Positions 18,546 to 28,083 of a stretch of DNA of 64,000 bases are shown one piece after another (position 1 is the first letter of the stretch; each line of letters starts with the position of its first letter). Location: NCBI RefSeq assembly GCF_013201545.1, contig NZ_CP053746.1, forward strand, positions 3,610,501 to 3,674,500, in the 5' to 3' direction. The DNA is from Pseudomonas graminis. Its GTDB lineage: Bacteria; Pseudomonadota; Gammaproteobacteria; Pseudomonadales; Pseudomonadaceae. Both the position numbers and the translations under genes were made by a program. The notes below the pieces were generated by a model, which did no database searches, had not been told where the DNA came from, and was given only the letters and a program-made list of their open reading frames with translations.

Positions 18546-19358
18546 TTATTCATGATCGCGAGTTGACGCCAGCGGCGGCATTTCCCCACCCATCCGCGCG
18601 CTGATTGCCTGAGCCATCTGCAGCAGTTTCTGTGCAGCGAGGGCCTGACGCTGATCGGTAAACACCGATGCCGAACCCACCACCGTCACCACACCCACCA
18701 GCTTGTTGCCCATGGCAAACACCGGCGACGACACTGCGTTGACCCCGGCCATCAACATCCCATGAATCTGATGCACCCCGGTGCTGAGGATCTCTTGGAG
18801 GTGCCGATCAATCTCCTGCAACTGCGCCTCGTCCAACGATGCCGATTCCGCCTCCCTCAACCCGGCGGTTTCAGTCGCAGACAAGAAGGTCTCGAACACC
18901 AGCCCGGTGGACGAACTGAGCAGTGGCAGCACCGAACCGATCTGTGTGACCAGGGTGACCGCCCCCAGCGCCTGCTCGACGTACACCACCGTCGGGCCTT
19001 TGTTGCCCCACACGGCCAGAAAGCAGGTTTCGTTGAGTTCATCGCGCAGTGCGATCAGGGCTGGCGCAGACGTTTTCAGTACATCCAGTTGGCTCAGTGC
19101 GGCCAGGCCGACCTGTAACGCCGAACGACCCAGTCGGTAATGATTGTTGGCCGGGTCCTGCTCGGCAAAGCCGCTGTCCACCAGCGCTTGGAGGTAGCGA
19201 TGCACCTTGCTGGCCGGCATGTCGACGTACTCGGCAAGTTTCGACAGCGACGTGGCGGGGGCCAGTTCGGCCAGCGCCTTGAGGATGCCGACGCCGACCT
19301 CAGCCGACTGGACTTTCTGCTGGCGTGGCGCGGCGGCGGGGGTGGAATCGTCGGTCAT
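18546..19358 (-). CDS. hmgR: IclR-family repressor of homogentisate genes
   Basis: A 270-residue IclR-type regulator. The winged helix spans about residues 20-75 (TSLSKLAEYVDMPASKVHRY), followed by the GAF-like effector domain (VVYVEQALGAVTLVTQIGSVLP, and INA-type region VNAVSSPVFAMG). It is divergent from hmgA with a 25-bp operator between them that recurs before maiA. Homogentisate is the known effector for Pseudomonas HmgR. Convergent with hpd. Confidence 0.87.
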   Translation of the reverse strand: MTDDSTPAAAPRQQKVQSAEVGVGILKALAELAPATSLSKLAEYVDMPASKVHRYLQALVDSGFAEQDPANNHYRLGRSALQVGLAALSQLDVLKTSAPALIALRDELNETCFLAVWGNKGPTVVYVEQALGAVTLVTQIGSVLPLLSSSTGLVFETFLSATETAGLREAESASLDEAQLQEIDRHLQEILSTGVHQIHGMLMAGVNAVSSPVFAMGNKLVGVVTVVGSASVFTDQRQALAAQKLLQMAQAISARMGGEMPPLASTRDHE

Positions 19359-19398
19359 GGCAAGGGAGGCCCCCGGTCTGGAAAGGCTGCTTTATAGC

Positions 19399-19427
19399 TT
19401 GACCCTTCTGCAAACTCAAATTACGTT
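19399..19427 (+). promoter_or_regulatory. Candidate hmgA promoter
   Basis: TTGACC (19399-19404), 17-base spacer, TACGTT (19422-19427). The -10 lies inside the HmgR-type operator, consistent with repression by occlusion. Confidence 0.4.
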
Positions 19428-19445
19428 ATGCGTAACACGCTTACG
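19421..19445. promoter_or_regulatory. HmgR-type operator upstream of hmgA
   Basis: Second copy of the 25-bp element: TTACG, TATGCGTAA, CGCTTACG with the same spacing as at 16455-16479. It sits between divergent hmgR and hmgA. Confidence 0.7.
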
Positions 19446-19447
19446 AT

Positions 19448-19455
19448 AAAAACAA
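19448..19455 (+). promoter_or_regulatory. Hfq/Crc-type A-rich motif before hmgA
   Basis: AAAAACAA fits AANAANAA and ends 3 bases before the AGAGG ribosome-binding site of hmgA. Confidence 0.5.
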
Positions 19456-19467
19456 TTAGAGGTCGTC

Positions 19468-20784
19468 ATGTCGACAGCACCCCGGTCCGACTCCATGCGC
19501 TACCAGTGCGGCTTCGGCAATCAATTCAGCAGCGAGGCGATGCCGGGCGGATTGCCCCGCGGGCAGAACTCGCCCCAGCGTCACCCGCTGGGCCTGTATG
19601 CCGAGCAATTCTCCGGGACCGCATTCACCGTCCCTCGCGCCGAAGCCCGGCGCACCTGGCTCTACCGTATTCAACCGTCTGCCGCGCACCCTCGTTTTCA
19701 GCGACTTGAGCGGCAGATTACCGGTCAACAGCAAGGCCCCGTCACCCCCAATCGCCTGCGCTGGAATGCGTTCGACATCCCCGCCGAACCCACCGATTTC
19801 ATCGACGGCCTGCACGCGCTGGCCAGCACCTCGTCTGCCGAGCAGGCCGAGGGCGTGAGCATCTACGTCTACACCGCCAACCTTTCTATGCAGCGCGCGT
19901 TCTTCAGCGCTGACGGCGAATGGCTGATCGTCCCCCAGCAGGGTCGCCTGCGCATCATCACCGAATTGGGCCTGCTAGAGCTTAAGCCGCAAGAAATCGC
20001 CGTGCTGCCAAGGGGGCTGAAATTCAGCGTCGAGTTGCTCGACGGCGCCGCGCGAGGTTATCTCTGCGAGAACCACGGCTGCGCCCTGCGTCTGCCTGAC
20101 CTGGGTCCGATCGGCAGCAATGGCCTGGCCAATCCCCGGGATTTCCAGGTGCCCCACGCCTATTTTGAAGACAGCGTGCAGCCCACCGTGCTGGTGCAGA
20201 AATTCCTCGGCGAACTGTGGGCGACCACGCTGGGTCATTCCCCCTTCGACGTCGTCGCGTGGCACGGTAACAACGTCCCGTACAAATACGACCTGCGCCT
20301 TTTCAACACCTTGGGCACGGTGAGTTACGACCATCCCGATCCGTCGATCTTCACCGTACTGACCTCGCCGGGCGTTGTCGACGGTCAGGCCAACGTCGAT
20401 TTCGTGATCTTCCCACCGCGCTGGATGGTGGCGGAAAACACCTTCCGGCCGCCGTGGTTTCACCGCAACCTGATGAACGAATTCATGGGCCTGATCGATG
20501 GCGCCTACGACGCCAAGGCCGCAGGTTTCATGCCCGGCGGCGCATCACTGCACAACTGCATGAGCGCCCACGGCCCGGACAACGCCAGCGCCGAGAAGGC
20601 CATGGCCGCCGAGCTCAAGCCGCACAAGATCGAACAGACCATGGCGTTCATGTTCGAGACCGGCAAGGTCCTGCGCCCCAGCTACCACGCGCTGGAAAGC
20701 CCACAGCTGCAAAGCGATTACGATGTCTGTTGGGATGGCATCGCCAGAACGTTCAAGCCTTTCGACACGGACAGCCAACGATGA
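19468..20784 (+). CDS. hmgA: Homogentisate 1,2-dioxygenase
   Basis: A 438-residue non-heme Fe(II) dioxygenase that opens the homogentisate ring to maleylacetoacetate. The iron ligands H332 and E338 ([11 protein letters not shown]) and H368 (SAHGPD) are present, as is the catalytic H289 (YDHPDPS). AGAGG precedes ATG 19468. The stop codon overlaps the fahA start by 4 bases (ATGA), so the two are translationally coupled. Confidence 0.96.
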   Translation: MSTAPRSDSMRYQCGFGNQFSSEAMPGGLPRGQNSPQRHPLGLYAEQFSGTAFTVPRAEARRTWLYRIQPSAAHPRFQRLERQITGQQQGPVTPNRLRWNAFDIPAEPTDFIDGLHALASTSSAEQAEGVSIYVYTANLSMQRAFFSADGEWLIVPQQGRLRIITELGLLELKPQEIAVLPRGLKFSVELLDGAARGYLCENHGCALRLPDLGPIGSNGLANPRDFQVPHAYFEDSVQPTVLVQKFLGELWATTLGHSPFDVVAWHGNNVPYKYDLRLFNTLGTVSYDHPDPSIFTVLTSPGVVDGQANVDFVIFPPRWMVAENTFRPPWFHRNLMNEFMGLIDGAYDAKAAGFMPGGASLHNCMSAHGPDNASAEKAMAAELKPHKIEQTMAFMFETGKVLRPSYHALESPQLQSDYDVCWDGIARTFKPFDTDSQR

Positions 20785-22079
20785 GCACTTCACAGCACCT
20801 GCGCAGCTGGGTTGCCAGCGCCAACGACCATCCCGACTTTCCCCTGCAAAACCTGCCCTTGGGCGTGTTCAGTCGCCCCGGTTTCGGTAAGCGCGGCGGC
20901 GTCGCGATCGGCGATTTCATTCTGGACCTGCAAACGGCCCTGGAGGCCAGCCTGTTCAACGGCGCCGCGCGCGTGGCCGTCGAAGCCGCCAGCCAGGGGC
21001 AACTGAACGACTTTTTCGCCCTGGGCGGTTCGTCCCGGCAGGCGTTGCGCCATGAACTGCTGCACCTGCTCGAGGAAAAAAGCCTGCAACGTGAGCGCTT
21101 GCAGGCCATGGGCGAGCGTCTGCTGGTGCCGATGGCTGACTGCAAGATGCACATGCCGGCGCAGGTCGGCGACTACACTGATTTCTACGTCGGCATTCAT
21201 CACGCGATGAACGTCGGCAAGCTGTTCCGCCCGGACAATCCGCTGTTGCCGAACTACAAATACGTACCGATTGCCTACCACGGGCGGGCCTCGACCCTGG
21301 GTGTGTCCGGGATGCCGGTCAAGCGCCCCAGCGGGCAAACCTTGAAGCCGGGTGCCGAGGCGCCGGATTTCGGGCCGAGCAAACGTCTGGATTACGAACT
21401 GGAAGTGGGCGTGTGGATCGGGCAGGGCAACGAGGCGGGCGAGCCTGTCCCCATCGGCAGGGCGGGCGAGCACATCGCCGGTTTCTGTCTGTTGAACGAT
21501 TGGTCGGCCCGGGACCTGCAAGCCTGGGAATACCAGCCGCTGGGGCCGTTTCTGTCGAAGAGTTTTGCGACGAGCATTTCGCCGTGGGTGGTCACGGCCG
21601 AGGCGCTGGCGCCATTTAGTGCGGCCCAGCCAGCGCGTCCCGAGGGTGACCCGCCGCCGATGGCTTATCTGTTCGACGAGCAGGATCAGGCCGGCGGCGC
21701 GCTGGACATCGAGCTGGAAGTGCTGCTGCTCACCGCGCGGATGAAAGAGCAGGGTATCGCGCCCCAGCGTCTGTCCCTGAGCAACACGTTGAACATGTAC
21801 TGGACCGTTGCGCAGATGGTGGCCCACCACAGCGTCAACGGCTGCAAGCTGCAAGCCGGCGATCTGTTCGGCACCGGCACCTTGTCAGGCCCGCAGCCCG
21901 GCCAGCTTGGCAGCCTGCTGGAAATGACCGAAGGCGGAAAGCGCGCCGTAGAATTGCCCAACGGCGAGACGCGAACCTTTCTGGAGGCCGGCGATGAGGT
22001 GATCCTCAAAGCGCGCTGCCGTAAGGAGGGCGAAGTGAGTATCGGCTTTGGCGAGTGCCGTGGGGTGGTGGTGGGCTAA
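20781..22079 (+). CDS. fahA: Fumarylacetoacetase
   Basis: A 432-residue metal-dependent hydrolase that cleaves fumarylacetoacetate to fumarate and acetoacetate, the last step of tyrosine breakdown. Metal/active-site segments are visible: [16 protein letters not shown] near residues 128-143, [10 protein letters not shown] near 205-214, and [19 protein letters not shown] near 238-256. The frame is open far upstream inside hmgA, but ATG 20781 in the ATGA overlap begins the conserved protein. A degenerate REP pair follows. Confidence 0.95.
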   Translation: MSTSQHLRSWVASANDHPDFPLQNLPLGVFSRPGFGKRGGVAIGDFILDLQTALEASLFNGAARVAVEAASQGQLNDFFALGGSSRQALRHELLHLLEEKSLQRERLQAMGERLLVPMADCKMHMPAQVGDYTDFYVGIHHAMNVGKLFRPDNPLLPNYKYVPIAYHGRASTLGVSGMPVKRPSGQTLKPGAEAPDFGPSKRLDYELEVGVWIGQGNEAGEPVPIGRAGEHIAGFCLLNDWSARDLQAWEYQPLGPFLSKSFATSISPWVVTAEALAPFSAAQPARPEGDPPPMAYLFDEQDQAGGALDIELEVLLLTARMKEQGIAPQRLSLSNTLNMYWTVAQMVAHHSVNGCKLQAGDLFGTGTLSGPQPGQLGSLLEMTEGGKRAVELPNGETRTFLEAGDEVILKARCRKEGEVSIGFGECRGVVVG

Positions 22080-22098
22080 AGCCGCATCCCATGTCTTA

Positions 22099-22191
22099 GT
22101 AGGACCGGCTTCAGCCGGGAATAGGCCAGTGTGTGCGCCATCAATTTTGAGCTATGGCCGCTTACGTCTTCCCGTTTAAAGCCAGTCCTAC
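22099..22191. repeat. Degenerate REP pair (TAGGACCGGCTT family)
   Basis: GTAGGACCGGCTTCAGCCGG at 22099 faces a mutated inverted copy at 22169-22191 (CCCGTTTAAAGCCAGTCCTAC). The left copy has an intact hairpin; the right copy has decayed. Confidence 0.65.
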
Positions 22192-22196
22192 AGAAA

Positions 22197-23654
22197 TTAA
22201 CCAAACCCACCCACCAGAGATCCACTGCGCGGCAAGAACCTCCCTTGCCGCTCCCCCTGCGGTTTGCCTTCCGCGTAACTCAAATGCCCGTTCACCCAGA
22301 CCGCATCGATCCCCTCGGCCGCGCGCTTTGGCTCTTTGAAATCCGCCACATCGCGCACGGTGTCGGCGTTGAACAGCACCAGGTCCGCGCAATACCCTTC
22401 TCGCACGAAGCCACGATCATGCAGCCCGAAGCGTGTGGCGGTCAGTCCGGTCATCTTGTGCACGGCGGTGTGCAGCGGGAACAGCCCCAGATCCCGACTG
22501 AAATGCCCCAGCACCCGTGGAAATGCACCCCACAGGCGCGGGTGCGGAAACGGGTCTTCCGGCAGGCCGTCGGAACCGATCATCGACAGCGGGTGCTTCA
22601 TGATCCGCTGCACGTCATTCTCATCCATGCCGTAATACACGGCGCCGGCCGGCTGCAGTTTTCGGGCGGCGTCCCCCAGTGAAAGCCCCCAGTCGGCGGC
22701 AATGTCTTTCAACTCGCGGCCGCCCTGTTCCGGGTGCGGCGTCGACCAGGTGATGGTGATCGGAAATGCGTCCGTGACCTGTTTCAAATCCAGCGTCGAA
22801 GAACTGGCCGCATAGGGGTAGCAATCGCAGCCCACCGGGTGGCTCAGCGCGGCGTTTTCCAATGAGGCCAGCAGCTGCGGACTGCGACCCCAGTTGCCTG
22901 CGCCTGCGCATTTCATGTGGGAGATCACCACCGGGGATCTGGCGTGACGGCCGATCGCGAACGCCTCGTCCATGGCCTCCAGCACCGGCTCGAACTCGCT
23001 GCGCAGGTGCGTCGTGTACACCGCGCCGCACGCCGTCAGCTCCTCGGCCAGCTGTTTCACTTCGTCGGTTTCGGCCGAGAAAGCCGAGGCATAGGCCAGA
23101 CCGGTGGACAGGCCCAGCGCGCCATCCGCCAGGCTGTCGCGCAATTGCCCGCGCATGGCGCTGATTTCATCAGCGCGCGCCGTTCGAAAAAGATCGTCCA
23201 TGTGATTGCTGCGCAGCGCGGTGTGGCCGATCAGCGCCGCCACGTTGACCGCCGGACGCGCCGCGTCCACTGCGTTGCGGTAATCGATAAAGCGCGGATA
23301 AACGAATGCAGCGGCGGGGCCCAGCAGGTTCATCGGATCCGGCGGGTCGCCCGCCAGCGAAACGGGCGAGGCGCTGATGCCGCAGTTGCCGACAATCACC
23401 GTGGTCACGCCCTGGGTGATTTTCGGCAGCATCGCCGGCTGACGAATCACCACGGTGTCGTCGTGGGTGTGCACGTCGATGAAACCCGGCGCCAGCACGC
23501 GGCCGGCGGCGTTGATTTCTTCGCGGGCGGAGACGTCGTGGAGGTCACCGATGCGCTGGATGCGGCCGTCGCGGAGGGCTACATCAGCGCGGTAGCCGGG
23601 CGTATCGCTGCCGTCGATCACCAGCGCGTCGCGAATGATCAGGTCGTAAAGCAT
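22197..23654 (-). CDS. N-acyl-D-amino-acid deacylase (D-aminoacylase)
   Basis: A 485-residue amidohydrolase of the D-aminoacylase family, which releases free D-amino acids from N-acyl-D-amino acids. Motifs: the metal-binding PGFIDVHTHDD near residue 57-67, VGNCGIS near 93, THLRSEF near 217, ISHMKCAG near 247, and the catalytic-Asp region MIGSDGLPEDPF near 364-375. ATG 23654 has GGAG about 9 bases upstream and lies 4 bases after the regulator gene. It is the last gene of a three-gene operon with an RpiR regulator and a GntP permease. Confidence 0.87.
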   Translation of the reverse strand: MLYDLIIRDALVIDGSDTPGYRADVALRDGRIQRIGDLHDVSAREEINAAGRVLAPGFIDVHTHDDTVVIRQPAMLPKITQGVTTVIVGNCGISASPVSLAGDPPDPMNLLGPAAAFVYPRFIDYRNAVDAARPAVNVAALIGHTALRSNHMDDLFRTARADEISAMRGQLRDSLADGALGLSTGLAYASAFSAETDEVKQLAEELTACGAVYTTHLRSEFEPVLEAMDEAFAIGRHARSPVVISHMKCAGAGNWGRSPQLLASLENAALSHPVGCDCYPYAASSSTLDLKQVTDAFPITITWSTPHPEQGGRELKDIAADWGLSLGDAARKLQPAGAVYYGMDENDVQRIMKHPLSMIGSDGLPEDPFPHPRLWGAFPRVLGHFSRDLGLFPLHTAVHKMTGLTATRFGLHDRGFVREGYCADLVLFNADTVRDVADFKEPKRAAEGIDAVWVNGHLSYAEGKPQGERQGRFLPRSGSLVGGFG

Positions 23655-23658
23655 GGGG

Positions 23659-24519
23659 TCAGTCTCCAAGGGGCAGGCCGTCGTCGCCGCCGCGGTAGTC
23701 ATCCAGCGCGAGCTTGATCCGTCGCAGCCGTTCGCGGTTGGCGTCGGGCGCAGTCAGTGCCAGCTCGGTGGCCAGCACGTCGATGGTCAGCAGCATGCCG
23801 TAGCGCGCGGCCGTGGGTTTGTAGATGAAATTGGTTTCGGCGATCTGCAGCGGCAGCAGGACATCCGCCCGCTCCGCCAGCGGCGAGCCGGGCAGGGTAA
23901 TGGCGAGAATCTTCGCGCCATAGCTGCGGGCGAGATCCACCGCATCGAGCAGTTCAGGAGTGCGCCCGCTCAGTGAGCAGACAATGACGCTGTGCTCGGG
24001 ACCCAGGGTCGCGGCGATCAGGCGCATCATCACCGGGTCACGGCTGGCGGCAATCGGGTAGCTGAGGCGCACCAGCCGGGTCTGCAGTTCTTCGCTGCAC
24101 AGGCTGGACGCGCCGCCCATGCCGAAGCTATGAATCATCCGGGCCGGCGCCAGCAGGGCCACCGCCGCCTGGAAGCGTGATTCATCGAAACCGGCCAGGT
24201 GCTGACGCAGGGTGGACTCGATGTCGCCGACGATCTGGGTGAAAAACGCCGACTGTTCCGGCGCCTGCTCCGCGGTCAGGAAGCGGTTGCCCACGGCGCT
24301 GGCCTGGGCCAGTTGCAGGCGCAGGTCGCGCAGGTCCTTGCAGCCCACCGTGCGGGCGAAACGCGACAGCGTGGCGCTGCTGACTTCGGCGCGGGCGGCG
24401 AGGTCGTCGAGGCTGGCGCTGGCGGCAAACGCCACGTCGCTGAGCACCAGTCTGGCGATGCGGCCTTCGCCGGCGCTGAACGACTCCTGACGGGCGCGGA
24501 TCTGGTAAAGAATGTCCAC
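23659..24519 (-). CDS. MurR/RpiR-family regulator
   Basis: A 286-residue regulator with an N-terminal RpiR helix-turn-helix (LDDLAARAEVSSATLSRFAR around residues 38-57) and a C-terminal SIS sugar-isomerase-like effector domain (SFGMGGASSLCSEELQTRL around 134 and VIVCSLSGRTPELLDAVDLA around 178). The start is GTG 24519, immediately after the permease stop codon. It probably controls its own operon through GAAA-N5-TTTC sites near 26080-26138. Confidence 0.85.
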   Translation of the reverse strand: MDILYQIRARQESFSAGEGRIARLVLSDVAFAASASLDDLAARAEVSSATLSRFARTVGCKDLRDLRLQLAQASAVGNRFLTAEQAPEQSAFFTQIVGDIESTLRQHLAGFDESRFQAAVALLAPARMIHSFGMGGASSLCSEELQTRLVRLSYPIAASRDPVMMRLIAATLGPEHSVIVCSLSGRTPELLDAVDLARSYGAKILAITLPGSPLAERADVLLPLQIAETNFIYKPTAARYGMLLTIDVLATELALTAPDANRERLRRIKLALDDYRGGDDGLPLGD

Positions 24520-25869
24520 TCAGATCACCTGCGCCAGCCCGAGGGTCAGGACGAAAGCGATCACCGAAATCAGCGTTTCCAGCACCGTCCAGGTCTTGAA
24601 GGTCTGTGCCACGGTCATGTTGAAGTACTCCTTGATCAGCCAGAACCCGCCGTCGTTGACGTGGGAAAAAATCACCGAGCCGGCGCCGGTCGCCAGCACC
24701 AGCAGCTCCGGATGGGGATAGCCCAGGCCCAGCGCCACGGGGGCCACGATGCCGGAAGCAGTGGTCATTGCCACGGTGGCCGACCCGGTGGCGACGCGCA
24801 TCAGTGCCGCAAACAGCCAGCCCATCAGCAGCGGCGACAGGTGAAAGTCCTGCGCCAGGCCGACGATCTCGTTGGTCACGCCGCTGTCGACGAGAATCCG
24901 GTTCAGACCGCCGCCTGCGCCGACCAGCAACGTAATGCTGGCCGTGGGCGCCAGGCATTCCTGGGTGAATTTCAGGATCGAATCGCGGGAGAAGCCTTGG
25001 GCAATGCCTAACGTCCAGAAGCTTAGCAACGTGGCCAGCAGCAGCGCGATCACCGAGTTGCCGATGAACAGGAGAAAGCTGTTGAAACCGCTGCCCGGCG
25101 TGGAAATCAGGTTGGCCCAGCCACCCAGCAGCATCAGCACCACTGGCAGCAGAATGGTCGCCATGGTAATGCCGAAGCTCGGCAGTTGGGCGCGGGGTTC
25201 ACGGTCGAGAAATTGTTTGGCGAGCGGGTTTTCATCGGGCAAATGGATATGCGGCACGATGAAGCGCGCGTAGATCGGGCCGGCAATGATCGCGGTGGGT
25301 ATGCCGATGAGGATGGCGTAGAACAGTGTCTGGCCGACCGACGCCTGATAGGCCTGTACCGCCAGCATCGCGGCCGGGTGCGGCGGCACCAGGGCGTGGA
25401 CCACTGAGAGGCCGGCGACCATCGGCAGGCCGACCATCAGAATCGACACGCCGACCCTGCGCGCCACAGTGAATGCTATCGGCACCAGCAGCACGAAACC
25501 CACTTCGAAGAACAGCGGCAGCCCCACCAGAAATGCGATGCAGACCATCGCCCAGTGCGCGTTGCGTTCGCCGAAGCGGTCGATCAAGGTGCGCGCGACC
25601 TGCTCGGCGCCGCCGGACTCGGCCATCATTTTGCCGAGCATGGTGCCCAGCGCCACGACCAGCGCGATATGCCCCAGCGTCTTGCCGACGCCGCCCTCAT
25701 AGGACGCGACGACGGCATTGGCCGGCATGCCGGCTACCAGCGCGAGGCCGACGGACACCAGGGTGATGACGATGAACGGATTGAGACGAAAGCGCGCGAT
25801 GAGCACGATCAGGGCGATGATCGCGACAGCGGCGTAGACCAAGAGAGACAGGCCGGTTGAAGGAGGCAT
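24520..25869 (-). CDS. GntP-family permease of the D-aminoacylase operon
   Basis: A 449-residue inner-membrane permease paralogous to GntT at 5241-6593. It shares LGTMLGKMMAESGGAEQVA, HALVPPHPAAMLA and ATGSATVAMTTASG stretches. GntP-family transporters carry gluconate and other small hydroxy or amino acids such as D-serine. The gene context (D-aminoacylase, RpiR regulator) suggests uptake of a D-amino-acid derivative rather than gluconate; this is inference. It is first in its operon. Confidence 0.85.
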   Translation of the reverse strand: MPPSTGLSLLVYAAVAIIALIVLIARFRLNPFIVITLVSVGLALVAGMPANAVVASYEGGVGKTLGHIALVVALGTMLGKMMAESGGAEQVARTLIDRFGERNAHWAMVCIAFLVGLPLFFEVGFVLLVPIAFTVARRVGVSILMVGLPMVAGLSVVHALVPPHPAAMLAVQAYQASVGQTLFYAILIGIPTAIIAGPIYARFIVPHIHLPDENPLAKQFLDREPRAQLPSFGITMATILLPVVLMLLGGWANLISTPGSGFNSFLLFIGNSVIALLLATLLSFWTLGIAQGFSRDSILKFTQECLAPTASITLLVGAGGGLNRILVDSGVTNEIVGLAQDFHLSPLLMGWLFAALMRVATGSATVAMTTASGIVAPVALGLGYPHPELLVLATGAGSVIFSHVNDGGFWLIKEYFNMTVAQTFKTWTVLETLISVIAFVLTLGLAQVI

Positions 25870-26123
25870 GCAACGGATTCCTTGCTGAGAATGAGGAGGT
25901 CAGGGCTTGGTGGCGACGGGGCTGGCCCGCTAGACGGGGTCAATCCCAGCGGATTAACCCGTGCGCCACCAGGCGGTGAAGACAAACTCGGCAGTGGGTG
26001 TTGCAAGCGCCATCATCGGCGATAGAGAAGCGGGGGCGGGACGATCACAGGCAGTCATTATTGTTATCTCTGATTTCGTGATGAAAATTAAATTACACGA
26101 AACAGGATAAAAATATCAATCTA

Positions 26124-26138
26124 TGAAAATTAATTTCG
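26124..26138. promoter_or_regulatory. Candidate RpiR-type operator
   Basis: TGAAAATTAATTTCG contains the inverted repeat GAAA-N5-TTTC. A partial copy, TGAAAATTAAATTAC, lies 43 bases to the left at 26082. RpiR/MurR operators commonly have TGAAA/TTTCA arms, so this is a plausible site for the adjacent regulator. Confidence 0.45.
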
Positions 26139-26209
26139 TTCTGCGTATCTCAGTATGTTGCTCGCTACGCATTCCGTGCCGGCTTGTTGCGAACGCCTGC
26201 ACCGGCCTC

Positions 26210-26232
26210 TTCCCGGCTAAAGCCGGTCCCAC
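26210..26232 (-). repeat. REP-like element (CCGGCTAAAGCCGG family)
   Basis: TTCCCGGCTAAAGCCGGTCC plus CAC, the same family as 41942-41965 and 42072-42095. It lies just after the 3' end of the GlxA-type regulator. Confidence 0.75.
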
Positions 26233-26245
26233 TGACATCAGGGGC

Positions 26246-27229
26246 TCATGCCGCAGTGAACCGCTCCCGATACGCCTGGGGCGTCACTGATACCGCGCGC
26301 ATGAAGCTGCGCCGCAACGTCTCTTCCGTGCCAAACCCGCAGCGGTCGGCGATGCGCTTGATCGGCAGCGCGCTGTCTCCCAACAAACGCCGCGCCGCTT
26401 CGACGCGCAATTGCTCGATGGCCCGCGCCGGCGTGTTGCCGGTGTGGGCGCGGTAGTGGCGGACGAAACTGCGCTCGCTCATGCCCACCTGCGCCGCCAG
26501 TGTGGCAACCGACAGGTCACTGGCCAGATTGTCGAGAATCCAGGCGTGCAGGTCGCCAAAGCGGCTGCCTTGATCGCGGGTCTGGTGCTGCATCGACAAT
26601 GCCGTGCTGAACTGCGATTGCCCGCCCGGGCGCTTGAGAAACACCACCAGATCCCGCGCGACCGCCAGCGCGATGTCCCGCCCCAGGTCCGCTTCAACCA
26701 TCGCCAGTGCCAGATCAATCCCCGCCGTCACCCCGGCGGACGTCCACAGTTTGTCCTCGTTGATGAAGATCGGGTCCGGATCGACGCGCAGGTGCGGAAA
26801 ACGCCGCGCCAGTTCATCGCAACTGTCCCAGTGGGTGACCACCCGATGGCCGTCCAGCACGCCGGCGGCCGCCAGCAAAAATGCGCCGGTGCACACCGAC
26901 GCTACGCGCCGGGCACTGAGGGATTGCGTTCGCACCCAGGCCACCAGAACCGGGTCCAGCAGCGCGGCATGGACCCCGCCGCCACCGGCGATGATCAGCG
27001 TGTCCGAGGGCGTGGACGGCAGCGGGTGAGTGAGCAGGCCCAGCCCGGCGGAAGACACGATGCTGCCGGGTTCGCTGGCAATGACTTCGGGCCGGTAGGG
27101 AATTTTTTTCAGGCCGGCTTCGTGCGCCATGACGTTGGCCGAGGCAAACACCTGCAGCGGTCCGGTGACGTCGAGCAACTGAACGTTGGGAAAGGCCAGA
27201 ACATGAACCGACCGGGGCTGATGAGGCAT
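26246..27229 (-). CDS. GlxA-type regulator (DJ-1/PfpI plus AraC domains)
   Basis: A 327-residue regulator. The N-terminal half is a DJ-1/PfpI-like domain (LAFPNVQLLDVTGPLQVF near residues 11-28 and VASVCTGAFLLAAAG near 108-122). The C-terminal half is an AraC DNA-binding domain (LAAQVGMSERSFVRHYRAHTG and IADRCGFGTEETLRRSF). Such proteins regulate catabolic genes, sometimes sensing the substrate of an adjacent enzyme. It is divergent from the isonitrile hydratase gene, which has the same DJ-1/PfpI fold. ATG 27229 has a GAGGG site; the frame is open to 27346. Confidence 0.85.
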   Translation of the reverse strand: MPHQPRSVHVLAFPNVQLLDVTGPLQVFASANVMAHEAGLKKIPYRPEVIASEPGSIVSSAGLGLLTHPLPSTPSDTLIIAGGGGVHAALLDPVLVAWVRTQSLSARRVASVCTGAFLLAAAGVLDGHRVVTHWDSCDELARRFPHLRVDPDPIFINEDKLWTSAGVTAGIDLALAMVEADLGRDIALAVARDLVVFLKRPGGQSQFSTALSMQHQTRDQGSRFGDLHAWILDNLASDLSVATLAAQVGMSERSFVRHYRAHTGNTPARAIEQLRVEAARRLLGDSALPIKRIADRCGFGTEETLRRSFMRAVSVTPQAYRERFTAA

Positions 27230-27390
27230 AACGCCCTCGCTGTAAAAATTGGCGTGAATTGTTGGCTTTATGGCGTATCCGCCAGAGGCTAGCTCGCTAC
27301 AGTGGTTTCGTCCAGGCGCTGGCCCGAGTCCCATCGGCAGCGTCACTTCATACCGTCAGATGAATCACTTCTCGTACAAGGAAACACACC

Positions 27391-28083
27391 ATGACCCTGC
27401 ATATCGGCCTGCTGGTATTCCCCAACGTCCAGCAACTGGACCTCACTGGCCCTTACGATGTTTTTGCCACCATGCCTGGCGTGGTCGTGCATCTGGTCTG
27501 GAAGCACCTCGAGCCGCTGCAGTCCAGCACCGGCCTGACCCTGGTACCGACCGCGACCTTCGCCGACTGCATTGACCTCGATGTGATCTGCGTGCCGGGC
27601 GGGGTAGGCGTCGACGTATTGATGGAAGATGCGCAAACCCTGGCGTTCATTCAGCATCAGGCCGCCACGGCGCAATACGTGACGTCGGTCTGCACCGGCG
27701 CGCTGGTGCTCGGTGCGGCAGGGCTGTTGAAAGGCCGCCGCGCCACCACTCACTGGGCGTCCCATTCGTTGCTGGAGCAGTTCGGCGCGATTCCGGTACG
27801 CGAGCGCGTGGTGCGCGACGGCAACCTGATGACCGGCGGCGGCGTGACGGCGGGGATTGATTTTGCCCTGACGCTGATCAGCGAAGTGTTCGACGCCGAT
27901 ACCGCCCGGACCATCCAGCTGCAGCTGGAGTACGCGCCGGCACCGCCCTACGATTCGGGCCGCCCGGACTCGGCACCCGCCAATATCCTTGCCGTCGCCA
28001 CTGATCGCGCCATGCAGGGCTTGCTCGCACGTCGGCAGATTGTCGAGCGCGTCACGGCGGCCATGGATAACGGACGGGTTTAG
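27391..28083 (+). CDS. inhA: Isonitrile hydratase, DJ-1/PfpI family
   Basis: A 230-residue enzyme closely resembling P. putida isonitrile hydratase, which hydrates isonitriles to N-substituted formamides. Features: FPNVQQLDLTGPYDVFA at residues 10-26, catalytic C101 in VTSVCTGALVLGAAGLL, and VRDGNLMTGGGVTAGIDFAL near 142-161. AAGGAAA precedes ATG 27391. It is divergent from the GlxA-type regulator, and its stop codon overlaps the convergent TetR gene by 4 bases. Confidence 0.85.
   Translation: MTLHIGLLVFPNVQQLDLTGPYDVFATMPGVVVHLVWKHLEPLQSSTGLTLVPTATFADCIDLDVICVPGGVGVDVLMEDAQTLAFIQHQAATAQYVTSVCTGALVLGAAGLLKGRRATTHWASHSLLEQFGAIPVRERVVRDGNLMTGGGVTAGIDFALTLISEVFDADTARTIQLQLEYAPAPPYDSGRPDSAPANILAVATDRAMQGLLARRQIVERVTAAMDNGRV

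Larger units (their letters stand above)
25870..26245. other. Intergenic region between GntP permease and GlxA-type regulator
   Basis: 376 bases. The AT-rich middle (26060-26150) holds RpiR-like GAAA/TTTC repeats and should contain the permease promoter. The right end holds REP-like sequence. No gene is seen. Confidence 0.5.
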
